39,003 nucleotides of DNA from a virus: the IMG/VR virus record IMGVR_UViG_3300048111_000006, positions 1 to 39,003 of that record; one strand, written 5' to 3'. Below, piece by piece: positions 23,419 to 29,373 of the stretch (within the stretch, counting starts at the first letter, position 1; the number at the start of each line of letters is the position of its first letter). A program made the translations under genes and the position numbers. Below the pieces are notes generated by a model that was not told where the DNA came from, made no database searches, and worked only from the letters and a program-made list of their open reading frames with translations.

Positions 23419-24188
23419 TGTATCCTCACTAACGGTAACTTGTTGAACACTTGGCTATGGTATCCACCACCCTCTACATCTTCCCAATCCCTTGGTGGTA
23501 TCAGTGACGGTGCAAAGCGTGGCTTACCTGCCTCGTTGTGCTTGTTAAAGTTCTTAATCCACTCAAGAGTTTCTGGTGTAGCCTCAAGATATGTTACTGT
23601 CTTGTTAGTCCTCTGCCTGTGCTTGTTCAGCTTGACTAGTCCTGTCTTGACAATCACCTTATCAATCAGCCTCATGCCTACATGGATACGCTCTTCGTTT
23701 GTCCACTCAGTGTCCTTGTATCCATCCTTGTTCATCTTGTAGACAAGACCCTGCCGCTTGTGTTGCTTGCTTGCCTTCTCGTTAGCCTTCTTGATTATGT
23801 TTAGTGCTGACCTACCCTCTGCCTCAACCCACTGCGTGAGCCTCTTCTGCATCTCAATATTCAGCCCTATATATCTGGCTATCTTGGTTAAGGTAAAGCG
23901 TTTAGATACCTCATCAACAATAGTAATCATGGCTAGGTAGGATACAGCGTGAGCATCCATGCCCTGTAGTTTCTTCTTGGCTATGTCTCGATTGCTTGTG
24001 GTGCTTGCTTGTATTTCTTTTACACCATCTGCCACCGCATTGACTACCCCTGCAATGACTGCCCTGCCGTGTTGTGTGTTGCTCTGTATTCCCTTCTCAA
24101 TAAGTTTGTTTGTGTTGCTCTGATATCTAGAGATTCCTGCCTGTAGCATCTCCATCTCTAGTGCTAGTTGTTCTTCTAGTGTTGACAC
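23415..24188 (-). CDS. Single-subunit RNA polymerase, N-terminal fragment
   Basis: A 257-residue ORF starting at GTG 24188 (AAGGAG nine bases upstream). It matches the N-terminal domain of T7 RNA polymerase: L-E-E-Q-L-A-L-E-M-E-M (T7 R-E-Q-L-A-L-E-H-E), I-H-V-G-M-R-L-I-D-K-V-I-V-K-T-G-L-V (T7 I-H-V-G-V-R-C-I-E-M-L-I-E-S-T-G-M-V), L-I-P-P-R-D-W, G-G-G-Y and P-L-V-R-I-H. It stops there by TGA. T7 continues P-L-A-L-V-R-T-H-S-K-K-A-L-M, and the next ORF supplies L-K-K-S-S-R-E-Y without gap. Together they make 811 residues (T7: 883). This half holds the domain that reads the AT-rich promoter part and binds nascent RNA. Confidence 0.9.
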   Translation of the reverse strand: MSTLEEQLALEMEMLQAGISRYQSNTNKLIEKGIQSNTQHGRAVIAGVVNAVADGVKEIQASTTSNRDIAKKKLQGMDAHAVSYLAMITIVDEVSKRFTLTKIARYIGLNIEMQKRLTQWVEAEGRSALNIIKKANEKASKQHKRQGLVYKMNKDGYKDTEWTNEERIHVGMRLIDKVIVKTGLVKLNKHRQRTNKTVTYLEATPETLEWIKNFNKHNEAGKPRFAPSLIPPRDWEDVEGGGYHSQVFNKLPLVRIH

Positions 24189-24282
24189 TGTTGTCTCTCC
24201 TTCTGTTATAGAGATAACTAAATAATGTTAATGGTATCAACCATAGTGGTAGTGTTATAACAAATAGTGCAAAGTTAATCAC
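24127..24282 (-). CDS. Possible 51-residue membrane peptide overlapping the RNA polymerase start
   Basis: GTG 24282 overlaps the stop of the zinc-ribbon gene by four bases. The frame encodes INFALFVITLPLWLIPLTLF, a good membrane span, followed by Y-N-R-R-R-D and a basic Thr/Arg/Ser-rich tail. The last 62 bases overlap the RNA polymerase N-terminal ORF, so only the first half is free of other coding constraints. The ribosome binding site is weak. It may be a real small membrane protein, or the gap may only carry the polymerase leader. Confidence 0.42.
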   Translation of the reverse strand: MINFALFVITLPLWLIPLTLFSYLYNRRRDNSVNTRRTTSTRDGDATGRNL

Positions 24283-24458
24283 CGCATCTGTTCTTCCCAC
24301 CACTTATCAAAACTGGTGATTGCCTCATAATGTACTGGCTCTTCTGTCCAACTTGCCTGACACTCAGGACAGTGCCACTCTATCATACCATCCACTGCAT
24401 ACAAGGCTTCTGCTTCGCCATCATCACAGTGTGGGCAAGGTTTAAATCCCATACTCAT
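24279..24458 (-). CDS. 59-residue zinc-ribbon protein
   Basis: ATG 24458 overlaps the preceding stop (TAATG). Two Cys pairs, P-C-P-H-C (7-11) and H-C-P-E-C (29-33), frame a short beta-like linker (L-Y-A-V-D-G-M-I-E-W). This is the pattern of Lar-family restriction alleviation or phage zinc-ribbon proteins (K-P-C-P-x-C ... x-C-x-x-C ... A-I-x-x-W-N/D). The C-terminus I-T-S-F-D-K-W-W-E-E-Q has the position of the A-x-x-x-W-N motif of Lar-like proteins. An anti-host role is possible for an early gene; it is not demonstrated. Confidence 0.78.
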   Translation of the reverse strand: MSMGFKPCPHCDDGEAEALYAVDGMIEWHCPECQASWTEEPVHYEAITSFDKWWEEQMR

Positions 24459-24757
24459 TACGCTTTATCCTCTTCATTATCTACTACTAGTGATAGTTCA
24501 ATCTGGTTGTTATCTTGTACTAGTTCTCGCTCTAGTTCAATGTAATATTGATTCTCCCAGATTGCAAAGTCCCTGTCAAGTGCTGATTTAGTTAGTTCAA
24601 TTAATTCTTCTGCACCCCTGAGATATACTGGCTCACCTATCAGGCCACCCTCTGTTGTACTCTCATAGATAGGGACAACCTCGACTAGTCCTGTTACATC
24701 GCTCTGGAATAGTGATAGGCTGTACCCATCCCCTAAGTCTATCGTTACGTTTCTCAT
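24458..24757 (-). CDS. Early protein of unknown function (99 aa)
   Basis: A 99-residue acidic protein. The N-terminal half is beta-like (V-T-I-D-L-G-D-G-Y-S-L-S-L-F-Q-S-D-V-T-G-L-V-E-V-V-P-I-Y), and the C-terminal half is probably helical (L-T-K-S-A-L-D-R-D-F-A-I-W-E-N-Q-Y-Y-I-E-L-E-R-E-L), ending in V-D-N-E-E-D-K-A. No family recognised. Its ATG overlaps the TGA of the preceding 57-residue gene (ATGA). Confidence 0.75.
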   Translation of the reverse strand: MRNVTIDLGDGYSLSLFQSDVTGLVEVVPIYESTTEGGLIGEPVYLRGAEELIELTKSALDRDFAIWENQYYIELERELVQDNNQIELSLVVDNEEDKA

Positions 24758-24927
24758 TGTCCTGCTGTTCGCTCTTCTTGTCGCTGTTTTATACCTGCTT
24801 CATAACCGTTGCTATACTTCACTCGCATCTGTGCTTCACTGTGTTTGTCGTACTCGTTCTGGTAGTTCTGTGTGTGATACCCTGCATAATACCCTACTAC
24901 ATAGGCCGTGTCAAATACATTAGACAT
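24754..24927 (-). CDS. Early 57-residue protein
   Basis: ATG 24927 overlaps the preceding stop (TAATG) and TGA 24754 overlaps the next ATG, giving a chain of coupled small genes. The product is Tyr/Gln-rich (V-F-D-T-A-Y-V-V-G-Y-Y-A-G-Y-H-T-Q-N-Y, then S-N-G-Y-E-A-G-I-K-Q-R-Q-E-E-R). The repeated G-Y-x-A-G pattern is seen in short phage proteins; function unknown. Confidence 0.7.
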   Translation of the reverse strand: MSNVFDTAYVVGYYAGYHTQNYQNEYDKHSEAQMRVKYSNGYEAGIKQRQEERTAGQ

Positions 24928-25100
24928 TATATTTCTACCTTTCCATGTTCATTGATTAAGATTGATTGAACCGTTACCTGATACCCCATATCTTTAAACT
25001 GTTTAGATGTTTCACTTGCTATCCTCAAAGATGCTGTTGTTGTGTGACACTGCCACCCATTCAGTTTAGTTTTATAATTTATCAAGAATAATTCTTTCAT
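24927..25100 (-). CDS. Early 57-residue protein
   Basis: ATG 25100 to TAA 24927, overlapping the next gene by one base (TAATG). The sequence M-K-E-L-F-L-I-N-Y-K-T-K-L-N-G-W-Q-C-H ... S-K-Q-F-K-D-M-G-Y-Q-V-T-V-Q looks like a compact beta-alpha-beta unit. No family recognised. Upstream AGGTAAG gives only a fair ribosome binding site. Confidence 0.65.
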   Translation of the reverse strand: MKELFLINYKTKLNGWQCHTTTASLRIASETSKQFKDMGYQVTVQSILINEHGKVEI

Positions 25101-25101
25101 C

Positions 25102-25164
25102 TTACCTGTTCCTTACACTGTCTCTGATTAACTGATACACTTTCTTTCTACTTCTGATAATCAT
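25102..25164 (-). CDS. Possible 20-residue basic leader peptide
   Basis: ATG 25164 overlaps the TGA of the preceding gene (ATGA), and the frame ends at TAA 25102, just before the next start. The peptide MIIRSRKKVYQLIRDSVRNR is strongly basic. The exact fit into the gap suggests translation, perhaps only to keep ribosomes moving to the next gene. Too short to judge further. Confidence 0.35.
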   Translation of the reverse strand: MIIRSRKKVYQLIRDSVRNR

Positions 25165-25397
25165 TTTACTGCCCCATGATTAGCCATATCTAGCCCAAGA
25201 ATAATTCCGTCCAAGTAATTAAGCATCTGCTTTGGTGGTAGTCTGTGCTGAATGATAGTACTACCCTTATTCGCTGTCATCTGCCAGCCACCATAGCATG
25301 GCGCATTGTTTAAACTGTAGTGTGAAGCCTCGCTTGTATGTAGCGTCCTATTGATACGTCCCAAGCGTACCTCTAACATGTGTTTAGTTACTCGCAT
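25161..25397 (-). CDS. Early protein of unknown function (78 aa)
   Basis: I start at ATG 25397 (MRVTKHMLEVRLGRINRTL), seven bases after AAAGGA; a longer frame from 25433 would include a CTAGG...CCTAG hairpin (25421-25437). The protein resembles small early proteins of the type K-x-M-L-E-x-x-v-x-x-I-N-x-x-L ... Y-S-L-N-x-A-P-x-Y-G-G-W-Q. To my recollection that type (Y-x-L-x-x-A-Y-G-G-x-x-L) is common in phages of several hosts. Function unknown. Confidence 0.78.
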   Translation of the reverse strand: MRVTKHMLEVRLGRINRTLHTSEASHYSLNNAPCYGGWQMTANKGSTIIQHRLPPKQMLNYLDGIILGLDMANHGAVK

Positions 25398-25448
25398 TGT
25401 CTTGTCCTTTCTGGTTGGGACTAGGCACAACACCTAGCCCCTGTTTGG

Positions 25449-25649
25449 TTATACTTCTTGAATGTCTGCCTGTCCACCAAACTTGCGTGATGCAAGGCTT
25501 GGAATTGATAGGTAGCGTGAAGTTTTGCCAAAGTGTAATCCCATAAACGTGCTACCCTTGCTTAGTCCAAAGCGGTTCTTTACTACACGCTTGCGGTTAC
25601 CTGTTACTGCTACTGTCTTGCCCATGATTTTATATGTTGTTGTTTGCAT
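25449..25649 (-). CDS. Early basic protein of unknown function (66 aa)
   Basis: A 66-residue basic protein from ATG 25649, with AAAGGG upstream. The core G-K-T-V-A-V-T-G-N-R-K-R-V-V-K-N-R-F-G-L-S-K-G-S-T-F-M-G-L looks like a small beta-barrel of nucleic-acid-binding type, but no family is recognised. It is the first gene after a candidate host promoter (25688-25715). Confidence 0.72.
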   Translation of the reverse strand: MQTTTYKIMGKTVAVTGNRKRVVKNRFGLSKGSTFMGLHFGKTSRYLSIPSLASRKFGGQADIQEV

Positions 25650-25687
25650 TGTTTTACCCTTTCAAGGTTGGTTGATTATGTAAACAG

Positions 25688-25715
25688 TTTATCATCATGT
25701 TTAGGATGTTGTCAA
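25688..25715 (-). promoter_or_regulatory. Candidate host sigma70 promoter, second early
   Basis: On the minus strand TTGACA (25715-25710), a perfect -35 hexamer, is followed after 16 bases by GATAAA (25693-25688), a 4/6 match to the -10 box. It lies in the only sizeable gap of the early block, 39 bases before the 66-residue gene. Confidence 0.55.
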
Positions 25716-25722
25716 GTCTTTT

Positions 25723-26316
25723 TTAAATATTGTGTTTCTTTTTCCATGCTACCCATGTGATAGCTTGCATCTGTCTACCTAGCATATCAAACTCTTTTGC
25801 CACTGTCAAGTATTCTTTTTGAAGTTTGGCATATTCTTTTACACCTATGCTAGTCTTTGCATCTGTCAAACCAACACGCTCATTATAATAAATGTTTCTT
25901 GCGTGTCCGTCAATGGTTATATCATCTTCTCCCATAATGTTTCTGAAAAAACTGATAATCTTTTTTCCAGATAGTCGTACTATCACTGTCTCATAGTCTG
26001 GAAATTCTGTCAAGATGCCCCATGCTTTTTCTTTCATCTTATGATAGGTGGATACCTTTACACTATCCATACCCTGTCCATCTTGAAAAGCTTTACACAA
26101 TTCATAAGCATTGACTAAGTTTCTTTCCCATTTATTGTTGGGACTAAGAGCCGCCATAACACCCACCACAATATAGACAGGCATATCTAGTCTTTCGGCT
26201 ATCTGTCTTGCCTCTTGTTGTGCTTCATCATACCAATGCTTGGCATTGTGTTGCTCTTGCTCTGTCAAGTTTGCTATTGCATACTTGTACATTTTGCGGA
26301 TGTTATGTTTGCTCAT
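25723..26316 (-). CDS. Early protein, possible HhH-type DNA glycosylase-like fold
   Basis: A 197-residue protein starting one base after the previous stop (TAACATG). The V-V-G-V-M-A-A-L-S-P-N-N-K-W-E-R-N segment (about 48-64), K-I-I-S-F-F-R-N-I and D-D-I-T-I-D-G-H-A-R-N-I (about 130-141) are the notable parts. They resemble a widespread phage and bacterial family of unknown function in which A-x-L-S-P and D-x-H (T-I-D-x-H-A) motifs recur in an all-helical fold, loosely like helix-hairpin-helix glycosylases. That link is inference; catalytic residues are not proven. Confidence 0.7.
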   Translation of the reverse strand: MSKHNIRKMYKYAIANLTEQEQHNAKHWYDEAQQEARQIAERLDMPVYIVVGVMAALSPNNKWERNLVNAYELCKAFQDGQGMDSVKVSTYHKMKEKAWGILTEFPDYETVIVRLSGKKIISFFRNIMGEDDITIDGHARNIYYNERVGLTDAKTSIGVKEYAKLQKEYLTVAKEFDMLGRQMQAITWVAWKKKHNI

Positions 26317-26317
26317 G

Positions 26318-26485
26318 TTACTTCCCCTTGATTACTGACCTGATACCTGCACCTAGTACTAGCACCGAAGCCGTGTAGATTGCTGGCATACCTAGTCCGT
26401 TATAGTAAACTAGTTCTGCCCCTGATAGGTACATCATTACAGAACCGCTTGCGATTGTCAAGATTGTTAATAATTTTTCTAACAT
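26318..26485 (-). CDS. 55-residue membrane protein, first early gene
   Basis: ATG 26485 has AAGGA seven bases upstream, the best ribosome binding site of the early block; the stop is TAA 26318. Two hydrophobic stretches (about residues 4-21 and 34-50: L-L-T-I-L-T-I-A-S-G-S-V-M-M-Y-L and A-I-Y-T-A-S-V-L-V-L-G-A-G-I) predict a two-span inner membrane protein. No family recognised. The place is that of early host-takeover genes. Confidence 0.72.
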   Translation of the reverse strand: MLEKLLTILTIASGSVMMYLSGAELVYYNGLGMPAIYTASVLVLGAGIRSVIKGK

Positions 26486-26617
26486 TGTCTTTTCCTTTTG
26501 TGTTTCACTTTATCTTGTTGAAGCATAACCACGCTAGGTAACGTTTGCCCCTTCACCTTTTGTATGCCAGCCCTAGGCCTTGTCTCGTTGGTGTTGGTTT
26601 TTCTTAACTTCCCCTTA

Positions 26618-26647
26618 AGTATAGCACCAAGATAAAAAGAAAGTAAA
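26618..26647 (-). promoter_or_regulatory. Candidate host sigma70 early promoter (extended -10)
   Basis: On the minus strand TTTACT (26647-26642), then 18 bases, then TATACT (26623-26618; 5/6). TG and one base precede the -10 box (TGCTATACT), an extended -10. It would start early transcription about 125 bases before the first early gene. Confidence 0.6.
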
Positions 26648-26793
26648 GTAAAAAAATGAATAAATGATGAATTAATTTACAAGACATTGAAAACATTATG
26701 AAAAAAATAGATAAAAACACACAAAGACACCAAAGAAACACTTTAAAAACCCATGATACTATATAATGCAGGAAAAAAGTTACACCTTGGACG

Positions 26794-26847
26794 CCATGCG
26801 CCACACTTTATAGTTGCTTAAGTGTGTTTGTGGTGTGTGTGGCATGG
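26794..26847. repeat. Nested inverted repeats in the non-coding region
   Basis: CCATGC-G-CCACAC (26794-26806) complements GTGTGGCATGG (26837-26847) apart from one bulged G. Inside, CACACTT (26802-26808) complements AAGTGTG (26820-26826) with an 11-base loop. The two pairings compete for 26802-26806. Such dyads near the packaging junction could mark a terminase or processing site. Confidence 0.5.
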
Positions 26848-27033
26848 TTTTGCAGGGGACAACACGCCCACACCTTAGGCATATTTAAGGTAATGGGGAA
26901 ACTCGCCCTGCTCCTGTACGTATAACCCCCTCATATTTTTCTGTATATTTTTAGTCAGGGGTATCTAGAAGTAGTAGCCCCTAGAAAAGAGCCGAGGTAT
27001 AGCTATATATACTTAGGTAAACCCCCAGCCCCT

Positions 27034-27050
27034 CTCTAGGTCAACTTTAG
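27034..27050 (-). promoter_or_regulatory. Early-side phage RNA polymerase promoter (copy 1)
   Basis: Minus strand CTAAAGTTGACCTAGAG, differing at one position from the two other copies. It overlaps the TAA stop of the terminase gene and faces the early block. In T7-like phages a phage promoter here (phiOL or phiOR type) can serve replication as well as transcription. Confidence 0.72.
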
Positions 27051-28720
27051 AACCATGTACTACTACTTACTTTCATAGTACTTGTATTAACATTCCTCAT
27101 AAACTTGTCTAATTCAGCATCCATAAGCTCACTCTTACGTTCCCTCATGGCACTATCAGCGTCACTAGCCATCTGGTCTACCCAATACTGGACAGCCATA
27201 GCTAACACATCAAGCCTATCGTCATGTGCCAAAGCTCCACGAGCCTTGGTTATACGTGTCATCTGGTATGTAAGCATATACTTAGCCGCCTTCTCAGGGG
27301 GCATATGCTGTACACTATCGTAATCCCTAATAATAACCTTAGGGTCTATGACCAATCTGTGTTGGTTCATAACAGGTTCTAGTGTATCAATGATACGTAG
27401 TTCCTTTTGTTTACTGTGTCGTACCTCTTCTATAGTCACAGGGTACGTCTTATCTACATAAGGCTTCAGTAGCTCAGTAAACATACCGTCACCAAAGTTA
27501 CTCTCAATCAATACAGAGTTTACCTTGTGTAACTTAGCTAGGTCAGTAAGGTGCTGTAGTGTCTTGTCACTATAGCCACCCTCAACGCCACCAGCATCTA
27601 CTACATACAAGTAACCATTAAGCATCTTTACAACAGCGTATGCAGTCTCGTCAGAGCCTCTACCAGAGGGGTCAATGGCTAAGACGCTACCAGAGTACTC
27701 TGTACGTCCTAAGGTGTCCTCAGGGGCGTAGAAACGGTCACCACTCAGTCCAACATTTGGTAGTTCTGTGAGAGGTTTAAATATTCCATAGACCATCTTT
27801 TCTGGAGCTGTGTCTCTATCGCATGAATATACGATGAGGTCACTAAGCTTAAGTGGGTACTTGTCACCATCGGAGAGTGAGGTGTCCAACATAAACTGTA
27901 AAGCAAAGCCACTGCGTCCATAACTAAGTTCTCTTTCTAGTAAGTCATCATCTGTAAATCGTTTAGGGTCTGTAGGAAGGCCATAGAGAGCCTCTCCCTC
28001 TTTTTGTATGCTATCATACAGCAAAGGTGCTAGACGGCTACCATACGCCTTCTCAGAGCGTTCTAGGGTAGGATATCTAGCTGGCCAGATACGCATATCA
28101 TAGCCACGAGTAGTAAGTGTGTTGTACAAGGACATCTCGTTCTGAGGTGTACCAAGGTAAATTATGTTACCATCAGGCTTTAAAACAGCGTCAAACTCTT
28201 TAACACTCTCTGCAAGTCTCTCACGCATCATGTGTGTCATAGAGTTATTAGGTACTTCCACGTCATCTGCAATGATAACGTCTGCACGAGAACCAGTAAG
28301 CTGTCCTGTGACACCTACACTCTTGACTGAGGGAGAACCAGAGGCTTTAGCTGGTGCAACGTCAAAGGCTATCTTAGACCACCGTTGTCCTTCTTTAGCC
28401 ACTAGGTGTTGGCATATAGGTATTTCTGTTATAATACGCTGTGTGAAGGTAGAGAAGTCATCTGCACGAGCTTTAGAAGCTGATACAACCATGAACTTCT
28501 TGTCAGGGTCTAGGAGTAGCTGGTGTACTACGTAGGCGGCTGTAATGTAGGACTTACCTACACCACGGAACGCCTCGATGATACAACGCTTTGGACTGTT
28601 CTGAAGGTAGTTAGCAATGTCATACTGAATAGGAGTAGGCTCTGGTAACCCCAGATGTTGCCAGACTAGGTACGTAAAGTTCCTAAAGTCATGTAGAGCC
28701 TGTGGTACATTAGTCATCAT
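27047..28720 (-). CDS. terL: Terminase large subunit (gp19-like)
   Basis: A 557-residue DNA-packaging motor. The ATPase has Walker A E-A-F-R-G-V-G-K-S-Y (about residues 49-58) and Walker B V-I-I-A-D-D-V-E. The RNase H-like nuclease begins with V-L-A-I-D-P-S-G-R-G-S-D-E-T-A-Y, with a second acidic site in S-N-F-G-D-G-M and a third near A-H-D-D-R-L-D-V-L-A. T7 gp19 has 586 residues. It is the last late gene before the non-coding region, as in T7. It overlaps the upstream 103-residue gene by 11 bases. Confidence 0.97.
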   Translation of the reverse strand: MMTNVPQALHDFRNFTYLVWQHLGLPEPTPIQYDIANYLQNSPKRCIIEAFRGVGKSYITAAYVVHQLLLDPDKKFMVVSASKARADDFSTFTQRIITEIPICQHLVAKEGQRWSKIAFDVAPAKASGSPSVKSVGVTGQLTGSRADVIIADDVEVPNNSMTHMMRERLAESVKEFDAVLKPDGNIIYLGTPQNEMSLYNTLTTRGYDMRIWPARYPTLERSEKAYGSRLAPLLYDSIQKEGEALYGLPTDPKRFTDDDLLERELSYGRSGFALQFMLDTSLSDGDKYPLKLSDLIVYSCDRDTAPEKMVYGIFKPLTELPNVGLSGDRFYAPEDTLGRTEYSGSVLAIDPSGRGSDETAYAVVKMLNGYLYVVDAGGVEGGYSDKTLQHLTDLAKLHKVNSVLIESNFGDGMFTELLKPYVDKTYPVTIEEVRHSKQKELRIIDTLEPVMNQHRLVIDPKVIIRDYDSVQHMPPEKAAKYMLTYQMTRITKARGALAHDDRLDVLAMAVQYWVDQMASDADSAMRERKSELMDAELDKFMRNVNTSTMKVSSSTWF

Positions 28721-29021
28721 ATATTACTTCAATGTCATGTGTGTGTGCATCGTTTACCTTTGCCCATACAGCGTTAATAGGTGCTACGCTAAACTCCCAC
28801 GTAGCCGCTTTGTCACCCACTGTGTTAGAACCTGCAAGGTTTAGTCCAGTAGTAGGGGCAGTAGTATTATTACTAAAGCCAATAGTAATAGAGTGGTTAT
28901 CATGGTCATTCTGTACTACCAGATACATACGGCTAGGGTTGTCATCTAGTAGTTTTACCCATGATTGGTCTGACGGTAGCGTGACATTCTTAGATGCTAG
29001 ACTTGCGTTATGACCCCTCAT
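28710..29021 (-). CDS. Beta-rich protein between the terminase genes
   Basis: A 103-residue protein. It has W-V-K-L-L-D-D-N-P-S-R-M-Y-L-V-V-Q-N, then S-I-T-I-G-F-S-N-N-T-T-A-P-T-T-G and W-A-K-V-N-D-A-H-T-H-D-I-E-V-I-Y. This R-x-x-L-V-V-Q-N ... I ... G ... V-W-A ... V-x-V-x-E/Y layout resembles small beta-sandwich phage proteins. It shares its style with the 111-residue tail protein at 35552-35887. The place between small and large terminase is unusual for a structural protein. Function unknown. Confidence 0.75.
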   Translation of the reverse strand: MRGHNASLASKNVTLPSDQSWVKLLDDNPSRMYLVVQNDHDNHSITIGFSNNTTAPTTGLNLAGSNTVGDKAATWEFSVAPINAVWAKVNDAHTHDIEVIYDD

Positions 29022-29233
29022 TGTACCTTCTCCGCTACCTCAAAGGGCAGACCCTCTAGCAGACTAGCCATAGGACTTTCTGCTGTAATTACATCAAGGC
29101 TTGCGCCATTATCTTTAAGAAACTTAACAGCTACTGATAGCTCACTAGCCGTTGCTTCGCCACTCTGTACACGCATCAGCAAGTCTCTAGTGACTGCATC
29201 GTGCAGAGTCTCCATCAGTTGTTTTTCTGTCAT
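29018..29233 (-). CDS. terS: Terminase small subunit (gp18-like)
   Basis: A 71-residue protein, probably all helical: M-T-E-K-Q-L-M-E-T-L-H-D-A-V-T-R-D-L-L-M-R-V-Q-S-G-E-A-T-A-S-E-L-S-V-A-V-K-F-L-K-D-N-G-A. The pattern E-x-x-x-x-L-H-x-x-x-T-x-x-L-L-x-x-I-x-S-G-E-A-x-x-x-x-L-x-x-x-x-x-F-L-K-D-N is that of small terminases in marine T7-like phages. It is shorter than T7 gp18 (89). It lies upstream of terL with one small gene between. Confidence 0.85.
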   Translation of the reverse strand: MTEKQLMETLHDAVTRDLLMRVQSGEATASELSVAVKFLKDNGASLDVITAESPMASLLEGLPFEVAEKVQ

Positions 29234-29373
29234 GACGTGGTTAGTTCTTTAATTTTTCTTTTGTAGTATTTAAGTAAACTTTCTTTCTTTTTTCTTTTTT
29301 TCTTAGGGTCTTTTAAATACTTTGCATTGGGAAAACCTATCTTTTCCCCTATGTTTTCATCACTCACTTCCAT
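29230..29373 (-). CDS. 47-residue lysine-rich peptide
   Basis: ATG 29373, or GTG 29367 which is better spaced from AGGAG, to TGA 29230, overlapping the small terminase ATG (ATGA). It overlaps the lysozyme end by up to ten bases. The product has a Lys run (K-D-P-K-K-K-R-K-K-K) and a basic helical end (L-L-K-Y-Y-K-R-K-I-K-E-L). Coupled overlaps on both sides support a real gene. Function unknown; nucleic acid binding is possible. Confidence 0.68.
   Translation of the reverse strand: MEVSDENIGEKIGFPNAKYLKDPKKKRKKKESLLKYYKRKIKELTTS

Larger units (their letters stand above)
26486..27046. other. Non-coding early leader / presumed genome-end region
   Basis: 561 bp with no credible gene lies between the terminase large subunit and the first early gene, where T7-like phages have their terminal repeats and host promoters. 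It holds an AT-rich, purine-biased tract (26630-26720), a host-type promoter, dyads at 26794-26847, and G-runs near 26925 and 27020. In a circular assembly the terminal repeats collapse here, so cut sites cannot be placed from sequence. Confidence 0.65.

Noticed and set aside
23405-23430. Programmed -1 frameshift joining the two RNA polymerase ORFs
   Set aside because: No slippery heptamer is present at AGG ATA CAT TGA and no clear stimulatory stem follows. A split with reinitiation or a one-base deletion explains it better, though a junction peptide would reopen the question.
25421-25437. CTAGG...CCTAG hairpin as a terminator
   Set aside because: Only five base pairs and no T-run on the minus strand. 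It may be a leader hairpin of the following gene but is not supported as a terminator.
26604-26804. 66-codon minus-strand ORF rich in Phe, Leu and Ile in the non-coding region
   Set aside because: It starts at GTG without a ribosome binding site, its hydrophobicity follows from the T-rich low-complexity tract, and it runs over the early promoter.
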